A DNA stretch of 64,000 nucleotides from Strongylocentrotus droebachiensis (GCA_035222895.1 JAVYIG010005378.1:1-64000); one strand, 5' to 3'. Positions 15,001-26,202 are shown, counted from the stretch's first letter. Numbers and translations are program-made. Notes: a model not told the origin generated them from the sequence alone.

Positions 15001-18000
15001 GTGTAGGAAGGGTGATATAATCCAAAGGTAGTTTTCATATCATCATTTCTCATATTTTGTTTTTAGGATGAGTGGCATTCGTAGGTGCATTGATCATCAT
15101 CTTTCTCATTCTTTGGTTTAAACATCATCCTATCATATCTTTTACATTTTCTTACTTGGTATCTTGCAGGCGATTCTTTCAATTGCAATGCTTCTTCCCA
15201 GTGACTTTGATACCCTGGTCAACTACTTCAGCTTTGCAGCCTGGATGTTCTATGGAATCACGGTATCGGCCCTGCTTTATCTGAGATACAAATGGCCTGA
15301 TGCTCACAGACCTATTAAGGTACAGAGCTAAGTATTCTCTTCAATAAGAATTCAGTTGAAAGTGTGGTATTATAATTTCATCGTTTGGTTTTAACATAAG
15401 AACTGACATAAGTCACATAAACGTAAAAAGAATAACAACGTTATGTACAGGATTTTAAGACTGCAATAAAATGATAACTTTTTACTTTTTAGATGTTCTC
15501 TGTAATTTTCCATGGTGAATGAGTATTCAATATTGAAGGCTTTCGGTAACATCATGTGATAGCATTACGGAAAAGGATGATAATTATATTATTTCGTCAA
15601 AGGAATCATTTAATTGGGTATTTAGAGGGATGAAGGAGAGTCGTTTTTTGTTGAAAATCCGACTTCCTTATTGATTCATCCTTGTATTTGTATCGATCTC
15701 ACTCAAGTACTTCAATACTAAGGTATTAGTAAATCGAAACTGATTAATATTTCATTTCAAATTAGCGTCATACCTCTTTCGGAAATTCCTTATTTTGTTT
15801 ATTACTAACACACCACTATGTAGGCCTATTATAACAATTTAAATAGATGCTGAAGTTAATCTTCATAAAAATAAGGTATCATACTCATTAGTATTGTTAT
15901 TATTGCCATTATTTGTATATTACTACTACTATTATTATTATCATCGTTATTTTCATTGTATACAAAAAACTTTTCCAAACGACTCCCGGCACCCTTGTAA
16001 TATTAATGTAAGAATGATATACTTTTGATGACAGGTTCCCATCGTGCTACCCATCATTGTGTTGATAGCGGCTGTATACCTCGTGATTGCTCCTATCATT
16101 GAAGAACCAGCTCTGGAGTTTCTCTATGCCTTCCTCTTCATTCTATCTGGTCTCATCTTCTATCTACCGTTTGTTTACTACAAGAAGGAATTGGGCTGCA
16201 TGAGTAAGTTAAATATACAATATGACTATTCATTTTAAAAATATACACTGCATGGCACAGTGAGATTAAATTGTACCACTCACCTGAAAGAAAATCATAT
16301 CGTGCGTAGGTAGAAGGTATGAAATCAATCTTAGTAAACGGTTAAGGAATATGATGAAGAAGAAACAGTACAATAAAACCCTTCATTTCGCACGGAATCC
16401 AAATCGGGCTCCGTGCGAGGAAAAATCATATGCGAGTGCCTACGCGTGCGTTAGCTAGTCTACTCAGAAAGACGTTTCACTGTTCACTTTGAAAAAGTAA
16501 TACTTGAAGCTTATTTTGAATGCAGTATAGCCACATGAAACCTCTTAGATCAAAAGTCTTACATCAATAGACGTCACACCTTTTGCATTTTAGAATAATC
16601 ACTGACAGAGTGATGGAGGTGCTTCATAAATACCCAATTGCATGTTTGCCCTCTTAAAAATAATACTTCCACCTGTGTGTCAGAGAATGTGCCGTCGGTG
16701 AAAATATGAATAGGGGCCTCATGAAAACATAACTTTCATGAGCCCGAATCCAGTATTCTTGTACAAATGACTTTAATCTGCCCATGCGCAGATTGTATCT
16801 ACGAACTAGCTTATTAGCCCAGATAGCAAAATATTGTGGGGCCCATCTGGGTTTTATCTGGTTAAAACTGGGCTGGCCCACTTGGCCCAGATGGGCCAGC
16901 CCATCTCTTGCCCACTTGGCCCATTTGGCCCAGATGGGTCCCAGATAGGCCCCATGTGGGGCCCAGCAATCTGCACCCGGGTTATAGAAGGGCCCCAGAT
17001 GGGCGGCCCAGATTGTACCCACTTGGCCCAGATAGGCCCACGTGAAACCCAGATGTACCCCACAATTGGCCCATCAATATACACAAGGGTTACCTATTGG
17101 GCGCCAGATGGGCCATTTGTGGGCGTTATGTGGGACCTACCACATTCTATATATGGGTCAAGTGGGTTCTATATGGGCCCCATATGGGCTATAAGTGGGT
17201 TTTTATATGGGATCCATATGGGCCAAGTGGGTTTGATCTGGTCCCATATGGGCCAATGTGGTTTTAAATGGGCTTCATATTGTTTAAATAGGTTCCTATT
17301 TTTCCCAGTTGAATTCATTTATCCCATTTCAATTTCCAGGGTTACCAGTTGGGTTTAACTGGACCAGTCGTACCATTTGACACAACTTTCAACCACTGAT
17401 TGAAAACTCCAATTAGCAGACATAATTAGTAGGTTATGTAGCACTTGTACTAATTAATTTGGTCAATGGCAACAACACATCGTCTAACATTTCCAATGTA
17501 AAGGCATTGGTGTTAAAAAGACTTGGTTAATTTGCTGTGATAAGACATTTCCATATACTTGTATTTTATTGAATCTGTTTTAGATTATAGTTAGTGTTTT
17601 TTCTAATTCATGTTTAATTAAATGTAATTTAAACAAAGTAGTGAAATTTCCTAATAATTGGCAATTTACATTTTGTAGTATTTTCGAAATGAATTGCAAA
17701 TAACTAAATCATCAGTAGTTAAGAAATATCCTGTAAATTTAGATAAATTGTTAAAAAAACATAGATATGCACGCACCCCATACTCATTATGCAAATGATG
17801 GGATATATTTGTGGGTTTTGGGTGGGAAGGCCCATCTGGTATACATCTGGTTTTCAGCTGGGCGAAGACAATGTTCGACGTGCGATTTTCACCACTAAAA
17901 ACCCACATGGAGCCCATATGGGCCCTATATGTGTTGGTACTTGTGGGTTCTGGATGGGAAGGCCCATCTGGTATACATCTGTTTTTTATATGGGCCATGT

Positions 18001-18743
18001 GGGCTCCGTATACCTGTGGGTTCTTGGTGGGAAGGCCCATATGGGATACATCTGGTTTTCAGCTGGGTGAAGACAATCTTCGAGGTGCGATTATCACCAC
18101 CAAAAACCCACATGGGGCCCATATGGGGCCCATATGTGTTGGTACTTGTGGGTTCTTGGTGGGAAGGCCCATCTGGTATACATCTGGTTTTTAAATGGGC
18201 CACGTGGGCTCCGTATACCTGTGGGTTCTTTGTGGGAAGGCCCATATGGGATACATCTGGTTTTCAGCTGGGTGAAGACAATCTTCGAGGTGCGATTATC
18301 ACCACCAAAAACCCACATGGGGCCCATATGGGGCCCATATGTGTTGGTACTTGTGGGTTCTTGGTGGGAAGGCCCATCTGGTATACATCTGGTTTTTAGC
18401 TGGGCCCAGCCGATGTACGACGTGCGATTTTCAAAAACAAAAACCCACATGGGGCCCACATGGGGCCCATATGTGTGGGTTCTGGGTGGGAAGGCCCATC
18501 TGGTATACATCTGGTTTTTGTATGGGCCACGTGGGTTTTAGTCAGCCCATACAAAACCCAGATGGGCCCCAGATATTTTGCTATCTGGGAGGCAACATTT
18601 TTCTGTTTCCTTTCATTTCAGAATACTTAACAGTATTCCTGCAGCTGTTATTTCAAGTAGCGCCCTCTAAGTACGTGGCTCCTGAAGAGGTTGAAGAAGA
18701 AGAGGCAGCTATCGTTGTGGAATCACGAGTGCTTTCTCACTAA
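34..18743 (+). CDS. SLC7-family amino-acid transporter light chain (b0,+AT/SLC7A9-like), 3' ten exons, two frameshifts
   Basis: This is a light subunit of a heteromeric amino-acid exchanger, expected in the plasma membrane as a 12-helix APC-fold protein joined to an SLC3 heavy chain. I place exons at 34-280, 1439-1564, 5691-5796, 7076-7120, 7445-7568, 8347-8450, 11682-11779, 15170-15319, 16035-16203 and 18622-18743 (stop TAA 18741-18743). All have GT/AG borders and phases that join. Visible family marks are [14 protein letters not shown], the heavy-chain-linking Cys in [24 protein letters not shown] (helix 6), [15 protein letters not shown] and [14 protein letters not shown]. The first coding exon, with the GSGIF motif, lies before the window. 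Two exons carry one extra base each, at about 113-115 (TTT run) and 11752-11753 (AA). Comparison with the paralogue at 48259-60186 shows both, because the exons are 247 nt versus 249 minus one codon, and 98 versus 97 nt. Without those bases about 429 residues are encoded here. It is either a young pseudogene or two assembly errors. Closest human relatives are SLC7A9, then SLC7A5-8. Confidence 0.88.
770..1140. mobile_element. Non-autonomous inverted-repeat element in a transporter intron
   Basis: GCTTACTTCGAATCAT (790-805) recurs inverted at about 1117-1132. Inside it, GCGTCCGGTCGGTGGC (about 817-832) and GTGGTCGCGTTAC-type arms recur inverted at about 1018-1045. The right half (GGGGCATGTTTCACAA, CGACCCGACGCGATGA) has a second copy at 52975-53060. 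Confidence 0.6.
1200..1306 (+). mobile_element. tRNA-derived SINE, head only
   Basis: A box A-like TGGTTTAGTGGATAAGG (about 1208-1224) and box B GGTTCGAGTCC (1256-1266) are followed by GCACCAATGTTC...AAGATATTAATC, the start of the SINE body seen in the other copies. Truncated after about 105 bp. Confidence 0.7.
1712..1975 (+). mobile_element. tRNA-derived SINE, near full length
   Basis: The tRNA-like head ends in GAGGGTTTGAACCCCAGT. The shared body follows (ACTAACGTCCTTTGGCAAGA, TTTGCCACTCTTTACCCAG, ACCTCAAGAAGAACAGCA) and an ATTTTATTAAAAG tail. The site CTCTTTACCCAG at about 1821-1832 matches the insertion point of the MITE in the copy at 61085. Confidence 0.8.
2000..3649. other. Intronic DNA, no gene seen
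   Basis: AT-rich intron of the first transporter gene. Apart from an oddly G/C-rich patch near 3140-3200 I see no coding or structured feature. Confidence 0.6.
3650..5350 (+). mobile_element. Decayed 5'-truncated LINE (CR1/L2-type reverse transcriptase remnant)
   Basis: From about 3677 the + strand encodes a reverse-transcriptase end: [58 protein letters not shown] frameshift near 4166 moves into [15 protein letters not shown]. Further shifts lead to a C-terminal remnant near 4470-4740 ([11 protein letters not shown]). The endonuclease half is missing. The 3' UTR runs to about 5350 and ends GGAAATAAAAACAACAACAA, a typical LINE tail. It lies in the intron between transporter exons 1439-1564 and 5691-5796. 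An extra segment of about 73 bp interrupts the coding remnant at about 4287-4360. Confidence 0.8.
6046..6593 (+). mobile_element. Possible decayed TA-type MITE, family 4
   Basis: AAGGGATAGCTGA near 6041-6053 and CAACTATCCCTTTAA near 6581-6595 are imperfect inverted ends. Only the right one keeps a TA. The interior is non-coding. In the transporter intron 5797-7075. Confidence 0.4.
8935..9045 (+). mobile_element. LINE 3'-end fragment
   Basis: The sequence TATAGCGCTTGGAGGCTTTG, then AAGCGTTTTATAAGCACCG and a short TTAT/ATTATT tail, looks like a LINE/SINE 3' terminus. No coding remnant is visible upstream. It lies in the transporter intron 8451-11681. Confidence 0.5.
9046..10270. other. Intronic DNA, no gene seen
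   Basis: AT-rich transporter intron. Short open frames have no recognisable motifs. Confidence 0.6.
10277..10416 (+). repeat. (CT)n microsatellite
   Basis: Interrupted CT/TCTC run; the open frames over it are artefacts. Confidence 0.9.
10655..10790 (+). repeat. (GT)n microsatellite
   Basis: Interrupted TG/CG run, followed by TCTGTCTGCCTGTCTTTG. Confidence 0.9.
11846..12420 (+). repeat. Minisatellite, about 45-50-bp units
   Basis: About eleven units of AACACTTACACCTCACCACA plus ACCAACACCACCACAAACAG variants. The strand is almost free of G and T-poor. In the transporter intron just after exon 11682-11779. Confidence 0.9.
13005..13400 (+). repeat. Purine-rich low-complexity tract
   Basis: Runs of A, G and (GA)n, with a C run at 13212-13224, make long meaningless open frames on both strands. 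No gene is supported. Assembly here may be unreliable. Confidence 0.85.
13412..14515 (+). repeat. Tandem repeat, about 8 units of 100-118 bp, interrupted by a captured gene fragment
   Basis: Each unit begins CAGACAAGGATTAAGAGTCG, continues GGTACAACGAATCGTCTTCT and TAATTTAATGAAACGT, then a CGCGCTTCGCGCG palindrome and a long G run. Units start near 13414, 13517, 13634, 13750, 13861, 13979, 14287 and 14407. The 204-bp host fragment separates units six and seven. Confidence 0.9.
14244..14283 (+). pseudogene. Duplicated fragment of transporter exon 9 with its splice acceptor
   Basis: 14080-14283 copies 15871-16074 base for base in length (204 bp, about six or seven substitutions): 164 bp of intron ending in ACAG and the first 40 bp of exon 9, which are identical. 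After 14283 the frame runs into the tandem repeat and stops within about 30 codons. If used as an exon it would truncate the transporter. Confidence 0.88.
16818..18589. mobile_element. Long non-autonomous TIR element built of GGGCCCATATGGG-type repeats
   Basis: CCCAGATAGCAAAATAT at 16818-16834 and ATATTTTGCTATCTGGG at 18573-18589 are perfect 17-bp inverted repeats. Similarity continues inward (GGGGCCCATCTGGGTTTT). The left half is a field of short GGCCCA/TGGGCC units. The right half has about three 204-bp tandem units (GAAGACAATCTTCGAGGTGC near 18069 and 18273). No protein function is credible for the open frames inside. No clear target duplication. It fills most of the last transporter intron. 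Confidence 0.75.
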
Positions 18744-19476
18744 CATCACCAACTTTACTCATTTATGTTGTAATCATTGTTGCAGGTTGCACTTTTGTGA
18801 ACTCTAATTTATATGTACCGAATTATTGAAGGCTGACACTGTCTTAAGGAAGAAAAAAAATGAGTATCATGCAAGATTCCGAGGTTATGAATGTCATCCT
18901 TTGTTTCCTTTACAATTTAACATTTTATGTAACGAAATGGAAATACAAATAATTTTCTCTGTAAAATAGTTTTTTTCTTCATTTCATTACCAAATTAATT
19001 GTGTGTATTGTGATAATGCTGTAATCTTAGTATGCTAATTTATATGTAACTCAGGAATAGATCACGTACGGCCTTTCATAAATCAGTAGACTAAATAAGT
19101 TACCGTGAGCTTGTTAAAAGTGTAACTCTATTTTGCAGCCTGGTTAATTTACTTATTTAGTATATTTTTCTTGAGTTGAGAATGTTAGCAGACATCCACT
19201 GAGTGAGTAGTGTGTGTGGGGGGGGGGCTAATCTCTCTCAAGAGCATCAAGTAAATCACGTGTATCCACAATGAATGTTGACCTCAAGTTGACCTACATT
19301 CTGTTTCTACCCTATTTGCACTAGTTTGGCCAGGAGGGACTAGACCTCCCTGCGTGGGCATTGACAGGTGGATATCTGATCAAATCAGCTCTCAATTAAC
19401 ATAAGAAAAAGGGGATCATGGGGGACCATGGGGGATAATCATGGGGGGTAGTCTAGAATGCTTTTTACTAAATTTA
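18744..19476. other. 3' flank of the first transporter gene
   Basis: Presumed 3' UTR and spacer. I see no canonical AATAAA in the first 700 bp. A G run lies at 19219-19227. Confidence 0.5.
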
Positions 19477-19615
19477 TAATAACAATAATAATAATAATAA
19501 TAATAGTACTGGTAATACTGATAATTATAATGAAAAGTTATAATAATTATAGTAATAATAATAATAATAGTAATAAAAAAAGTATTAAAAAAAAAAAAAA
19601 TAATAATAACAGTAT
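19477..19615 (+). repeat. (AAT)n-rich low-complexity tract
   Basis: AATAATAAT and A runs lie in the spacer between the transporter stop and the MITE/LINE block. Confidence 0.85.
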
Positions 19616-20310
19616 TTACACATTTTATAACCTGGTCATTGGATTCGATTTCCAATCCACACATAATAGTGCACATCCTATGATCCCTGCGGAGTATTCC
19701 AGCCAGCCAGGTGCCATTTTACAAACGCAGACCGGCATACCATTCCAAGTACATTACAGTGTACCTTTTGTTTTGATTGTTAGTAGTTCCATCTCGTAAT
19801 ACTATAGTCAAAATATGAGCTTAAAATATTACTTCTGTAAAAACATTTTCCAGGCTTTAAAACACTCTCAATTAAAATAAAAGGGACTTGTGGGTAAACT
19901 ACTCAACGCACTAGCATGAAATAAGGCCTGCACAGAACTCAAGACTGACTTCTATTTTGTGTGCATAGTCTTTTGTTATTCTTTATTTTCTTCATACGCC
20001 TCATCTGTTAGCCCGTAGAAAGCCGAATAAAGTTTTTTTAAGGGTGATTTTATGCATTCTAGCTGGACACTATAATGGTCACAACCTACTAGAAACCCAT
20101 TGAACACCTGGGTGAAAAGTGGCATATGCAGATAATTGTCTATCTATGGGACACTAGTACTGTGCCAGGGCTCAAACCCACAACCTTTGCATTTCCAGTA
20201 AAGCGTTTAAACCTCTCGACTAAGACACCTCATAATGATGTATTCACAAATGTATACATGATGTTATATTCTAGAAAGGTTCTGAGTTTTGTAAGACAAC
20301 CACTTCTTTA

Positions 20311-20863
20311 TGCCTAGGTCACATTTGCTCTACGGCTAGGATACGGCGGGCGTATGCCCCCCCCTCCCCCCCCCCAAAAGATACTTGCGGCGGCCGCAGA
20401 GCATCTGCGGCGGACTCAGGGTCACCCTAGGGCATATACCTATCTTTACAGGCCGTACGGGTCGGCGTGTGATTATAACGCGGAGTCATAACTGTTTTCA
20501 TTTCTAGGTTCGTCGTAGCGATTAGACACGCCGTAGCCATGCCGTAGAGCAGTTCAACGGTGATCGTACATCGAGCATACAGGAGCCTTGCATTTTATAT
20601 ACTCCAGGGGAGAAGCGGTAGCATCAGTCTGGCCCCACGGTCACCTAGCTGGCACCTTGCGGCTACCTTGCGTCTGCCTTAGTATTTGTTAAAAAGCTAC
20701 GGCAGCCGTGCATCATCACTACAAAGGCCGTACGGCAGTCGCAGATTTTGTCTCCACAAATTCAAAATACGCTGTGCGGCTACCCTAATTGGCGGTCCTA
20801 TAATTGCTATTGGCCGTAGATATTTTAGACTGCATGGCGGCGGCGGCAAATGTGACCTAGGCA
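20311..20863 (+). mobile_element. PIF/Harbinger-like MITE, 553 bp, TTA target duplication
   Basis: The ends TGCCTAGGTCACATTTGC (20311-20328) and GCAAATGTGACCTAGGCA (20846-20863) are perfect 18-bp inverted repeats, flanked by TTA at 20308-20310 and 20864-20866. A 3-bp TTA duplication is the PIF/Harbinger signature. The interior is unusually G+C rich (CGG/GCC runs near 20385-20420 and 20640-20850) for this AT-rich window and has no transposase ORF. It directly abuts the LINE on its right. Confidence 0.85.
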
Positions 20864-20885
20864 TTAGCTATCCAGACATTTATGA

Positions 20886-22403
20886 ATGAAAGCACAAATA
20901 ATAACATGGCTTGTGCATATACAGGTACTCTCCTACAAGTCAACAAGTACTACATCAAGATATTTCTCATCAGAGATAGAAGGTGACACAGAAGAGGAGG
21001 CATACAATAATAGCTTCATCCCCGTAGAAAAGAAAAATGCAAAGAAACACCCTAGGAGAGCTCGGCCACGAGAAGACAGCCACAGTATAGAAAGTTTAAA
21101 GGCACAGTCGGGGTCGGATAGCGATAGCCCCATATTTCAAGAAGCCCGACCCGACCCACATCAATCTTCCACAACCCAAGATGAACTAAAAGTACTACTC
21201 ATCCCAATTGAATCAACAAAAAACCTAGGACACGTGAACCCCATAAAAATAGCAAAAGAAATAGAGAAATGTGCAGGACCCACCAAAATAGAATTTGTTA
21301 AAAGAATCCAAAACGGTTTATTGATCAAATGTCAGAACATAAAACAACATAAGGCAATCTCAAACATATCGGAAATAGGCGGTATCCCAGTTAAGGTAAA
21401 AGAACGATCAAAAACAGTAAAAGGAGTAATAACAGGAGTTCATCCAGATATTACAGAAGAAGAAATCACTGAAGCGCTCAAAATCTACAAATGCGCAAAT
21501 GCTAAAAGAATCACGAGGAAAATAAAGAAAAACCACCCTGAAACCAAGAGCAGTTCGTCAACCGAAACCCCTAACCCTACCGACATGCCCACCAAAGCAG
21601 TCATCCTATCCTTTGAAAGTAAAACGATACCAAAACAAATCATACTATTCTATCAGGAATTTAAAGTAAAAGAATTCATCCCCCCTGTCCCCAGATGTTT
21701 CAAATGTCAACGCATGGGACATGTAATTTCGCAATGCAATAGCAAGCAAAGATGCGTCAGGTGTGGAGAAGACCACCCTTTCGACCAATGTCCCAGAAAA
21801 TCTAATCCCTTTTGTGTTAACTGCAAAGGAAACCACTCAGCAGCATTCAAAGGATGCATCGAAGCCAAAAACGCAAGAATTGTCCAAGAAATCCGCTTGG
21901 AAAAGAAAATAAGTTATGACGAAGCCACGAAACATTTCAAAGAGGCAACAAAAGTAGAGGAAAAAACTAACTCTAAGGAATCGAGCACAAACGGCAATAG
22001 TAAAGTACCCACAAACAAAGAAAAGAAAGAAACAAAGAGTAAAACAATTCCCACACAAAGCAGACCAAATACAGACCCTACACAATACATTGAAATAGAA
22101 AACAATCAAAGCGAAAGTTTTATTACCCCCTCCGTATTTGTAGAACAGGGGAGAATTCAACATTCCAACAGCGGTGGTCACGGTAAACCCAACATCATTA
22201 CCACAGCCAAGAACACTGATCTCCCAGGGAGAAGTCACATCTCCCTGGATCTCCTAATGTTTCTTTTCCGTGTCATAGAAATAATGCAACAAGACATCCC
22301 ACAAACACAAAAGATGAACAAATTTCTCGCAGAAGCCCAGACATGTCTCAATATATTACCTGAAGAGCTAGAAATAATGAAACACCATGGAGAACATAAT
22401 TAA
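20886..22403 (+). CDS. Retrotransposon ORF1 (gag-like nucleic-acid-binding protein with three CCHC knuckles)
   Basis: This 505-residue ORF is the RNA-binding chaperone of the LINE. After a basic, Ser-rich N-terminus there is a mid domain (about residues 100-260). Three zinc knuckles follow: CFKCQRMGHVISQC from residue 271, CVRCGEDHPFDQC, then CVNCKGNHSAAFKGC. The C-terminal third is low-complexity and Lys/Glu/Thr-rich. It overlaps ORF2 by 17 nt in another frame, so ORF2 probably needs re-initiation or a frameshift. The first about 15 residues may come from flanking DNA, since no 5' UTR is apparent; the true start may be a later codon. Confidence 0.85.
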   Translation: MKAQIITWLVHIQVLSYKSTSTTSRYFSSEIEGDTEEEAYNNSFIPVEKKNAKKHPRRARPREDSHSIESLKAQSGSDSDSPIFQEARPDPHQSSTTQDELKVLLIPIESTKNLGHVNPIKIAKEIEKCAGPTKIEFVKRIQNGLLIKCQNIKQHKAISNISEIGGIPVKVKERSKTVKGVITGVHPDITEEEITEALKIYKCANAKRITRKIKKNHPETKSSSSTETPNPTDMPTKAVILSFESKTIPKQIILFYQEFKVKEFIPPVPRCFKCQRMGHVISQCNSKQRCVRCGEDHPFDQCPRKSNPFCVNCKGNHSAAFKGCIEAKNARIVQEIRLEKKISYDEATKHFKEATKVEEKTNSKESSTNGNSKVPTNKEKKETKSKTIPTQSRPNTDPTQYIEIENNQSESFITPSVFVEQGRIQHSNSGGHGKPNIITTAKNTDLPGRSHISLDLLMFLFRVIEIMQQDIPQTQKMNKFLAEAQTCLNILPEELEIMKHHGEHN

Positions 22404-25400
22404 AATTCTCCTTTTCATGGCGGCACTATCCATACTACAATGGAATGCCCAAGGTCTCCAAGGGGGGCACGGGGACGAACTAGTTCAATTGCTACTGTCA
22501 CGCAGGAATAACCCTTACCATATATTGTGCATTCAAGAAACGTGGTTCACAGAAAATAATATATTACAAATACCAAATTATACATGTATACCACGCAACA
22601 GAAAAACCGGAGTGAGAGGCGGATGCGCCATTTACGTACACAACTCTGTATATTTCAAAAATATAACACTCCATAATACCTTTGAATTGCAAACTATTCA
22701 ACTGCACCTCAAAACTTCCTGCATGACAGTAGTAAATTATTACAATCCATGTCAGCGATTAGACATAGATACCCTTAAGGCCATCATTCCAGAATATGCT
22801 ACCCCAAAGTACCTGCTAATCCTAGGAGACTTTAACAGCCACAACTCATTATGGGGCAGTAACACTACCGATGTAAATGGCCGCATCATAGAAGAATTTA
22901 TTGAAAATAAAAATATTATAATACTAAACGATGGATCAGGTACGAGAATGGATCACCATACGGGAAAATTATCCTGTCTAGACCTAAGCTTAGCAACACC
23001 CTCCATAGCTAATAGATGTCAGTGGAATGTAAAGCAAGATAAGTTAGGAAGTGATCACTTCCCTATAGAAATACAAATCAATCTACATCCTGTAGAAGAA
23101 ATACATGAAAGAGAATATACAAAACGAAACGAACCATATCTTAGTTACAAAAAAGCAGACTGGAAAGCATTTGAACAATTATGCGACACAGAACTATCCA
23201 ATATAACTCCAAATGAAAACACAGAAGAATACTACAACGAATTCATAAACGTCACAAAGAAAATTATGAAGGAAACCATACCAACAGTAACAAAAAAACA
23301 TAAACCACACAATCCATGGTGGAATGAAGACTGCCAAAAGAGAATTAAAGAACGAAACAAAGCCAAAAATAAAGCCATCAAATACATGACGAAAGATTAT
23401 CTCTACGAATACCTAAATAAGAAAGCCCTTGCACAGAAGACAATAAGAGAAGCAAAAAGACAACATTGGAACAAATACTGCTCCAGGCTTAATCGATTCA
23501 CTCCGACTTCAGAAATTTGGAAAATGATAAAAAGATACAACAATATCATACCAAAAAAAGAATGCTTACCAACACTAAAAGAAAATGATATAGAATATAT
23601 TACCGATCAGGAAAAGGTCAATAAGATAGCTGAAGATTATACTTACGTAACTAAACACAAAGTTGACCCTAGCTCCCAACTGTACACTCACGTAGCAAAT
23701 AATATAGAGAAAATTAAAAATAAAGAACCAGAAAATTTTCCCTCAGTCCTAAACGACAATTTCACACTATCAGAATTAGAAGCAGCAATCGAACGTCAAA
23801 ATTCCTCCTCTACCCCCGGACACGATAAGATTAAATATTTAATATACCAAAAACTCACGAAATCAGCAAAACAGACCATGCTAAATTTGATAAATCAAAT
23901 TTGGAGCTCGGGGCAAATTCCAAGGCAATGTAAACACTCAATTATTATCCCAATCAAAAAACCTAACAAAGAACCTCATAAAGTATCATCGTATAGACCA
24001 ATTGCACTCACAGCTTGTTTCATCAAAATCATGGAAGGAATGGTGAATGTAAGACTACAGTGGTTCATCGAAAAACAGGAAATACTCCCTTCATTCCAAA
24101 TAGGATTTAGAAAGAATAGAAGCACTACAGATAGTATCGTCAGTTTAGAAAATGAAATACAGAAAAACATAGCCATTAAACAGCATACAGTCGCCATTTT
24201 TCTCGACATAGAAAAAGCTTATGATACACTTTGGGTAGACGGATTGATATCAAATCTTTATGATATAGGTATACGAGGTAAAACACTAAACTTTATAAAC
24301 GATTCTCTAAGAAATAGAACATTCCAGGTAAAAATAGAAAATACACTGTCGCACATAAACAACACAGAAAACGGTCTATCGCAAGGTAGTACCATAAGTC
24401 CAATCCTGTTCAACCTTATGCTCTGTCAAATTCCCACAACCCCCTCAGTCTCCATATCTTTATACGCAGATGATTGCGCCATTTGGACTTCAGGACCTAA
24501 CATTAATTTTATAGTAAATAGAATTCAAAATTGCTTAAACAACCTACAAATTTGGTTCGAGCAAAGGGGCTTTAATCTCTCCGAAAATAAAAGTACCCCG
24601 GTGCTCTTCAGCAATAGCAACAGAACAAACCTCCCCGTAATAAAATTTAAAGAAAAAGAACTGCAATTCCAAGCAAATCATAAATTTCTTGGCGTCACGT
24701 TTGATAAAAAATTAACATGGAATACCCATATACAAGATATCAGAAACAGATGTAGGAAAAAAATTAATATCCTGAAAAGCGTCGCTCATACAAGTTGGGG
24801 AAGTAACACAAAAACATTACTGATGCTATATCGATCTTTAATAAGATCAATGCTAGACTACGGGTGCGAGGCATATGACTCGGCAAGCGAAAGCTCCAAA
24901 AAAGTTTTAAACACTATGCAATACATGTCCCTACGTATATGTGCAGGTGCTTTACACGGCACGTCCCTCGCCGCCCTACAGGTGGAAATGGACGAGCCCC
25001 CTCTTGAGTTAAGAAGGAAAATGCTGACAGAAAAGTATCACGTCCATCTTTCCCGTGTGACAAACCACCCATTAAAACCAAACATCCAACCATGTTGGCA
25101 ATTTGAAAAGTTAAAGAATAAAAAAGTGAGACAACCTTTTGGTTTGAGAATAAAAAATGAAAAAATAATAGACTCAATTACAGAAAAAGTCATACCACTT
25201 CCTATCCCCCCCTGGCAGAACTACACTCCCCAAATATCCATTGAACTAACTGAATCAATAAGAAAAAATGATAACCCGAGTGAAATGAGACTAAGAAGCA
25301 TAGAACTCATAAAATCAAAATGGAATAACAGCCTTCATATATATACGGATGGCTCAAAATCCCCATCAGGCACAGCAGCTGCGTCCTTTTTTGTCCCACA

Positions 25401-26200
25401 TTTTTCAATAAGACAATCTAAACGTCTTACAGACCATACCTCAAGCTACCGAGCAGAGTTAGCAGCAATAACAATTGCCCTATTATGGGTTGAACAACTA
25501 AACCTGCACGCAGGGGTTGTGATATTCACAGACTCCCTCAGCGCACTCCTCTCAATGCAATCAATGAAAGGAGATAAGTCAGATAACTTCATAAACGACA
25601 TCAAGTATATATACACAAGACTGGCATACAAAGGCATTCAAGTCCATCTAGAATGGATCCCCTCTCACTGTGGAATACAGGGAAACGAAATAGCGGACCT
25701 TCTCGCAAAACAAGCCCTAACTGAAGAAATACAAATAAATAACAAGTTATGTTTGTCTGAAATGAAAGCAGTATTGAAAATAGAACTATACAAGAGTTGG
25801 GAAGAAACATGGCAAAATTACAATAAAACAAACGTAAGACCTTTCAAACCAACAATTCAACATAACTTTGAGAGCACCCTTTTTAGAGACTGCGAAGTCA
25901 TAATTCGTAGGCTCAGACTTTGCAACATAGGACTAAACGCAGACCCCTCAAAAGTATGGGTATCCCAAACAACCCAACCTGGCCAAGCCAACAAAAATTG
26001 TAAATACTGTAACACCCCTGAAACAATAACACACTATCTGATGGAATGTCCAACATATACAATAGAAAGAGCAATGCTGATAATGGAAAGTGATATAACG
26101 AGCCCAAACGAAATTATGAAACTCCTAAAATCAACAGAAAGTGCGACCCAGAGAGCACTGATCCGATTCGTTCGTAGAACGAGGCGTTTTGAGTGTTCCT

Positions 26201-26202
<2 letters not shown>
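22387..26202 (+). CDS. Retrotransposon ORF2: endonuclease, reverse transcriptase and RNase H polyprotein
   Basis: The intact ORF has 1271 codons. An apurinic-type endonuclease/phosphatase domain covers about residues 13-235 (SILQWNAQGLQ, CIQETW, LILGDFNSHNSLWGS, LGSDHFPI). The reverse transcriptase lies at about 510-770 (SYRPIALTACFIKIME, FLDIEKAYDTLW, GLSQGSTISPILFN, catalytic YADD at 693-696, KFLGVTFDKKLTW). RNase H lies near 980-1110 (IYTDGSK, SYRAELAA, IFTDSLSALL, WIPSHCGIQGNEIAD). A C-terminal CCHC-like motif CKYCNTPETITHYLMEC starts near residue 1205. All key residues are present, so it may be active. The first ATG sits inside ORF1; MAALSILQWNAQ about ten codons later is an alternative start. 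A 36-nt T tract follows the TAA stop directly. Confidence 0.93.

Noticed and set aside
16834..18743. Series of Trp/Gly/Pro-rich open frames
   Set aside because: They are translations of GGGCCCATATGGG repeats on both strands within a TIR element; no conserved domain.
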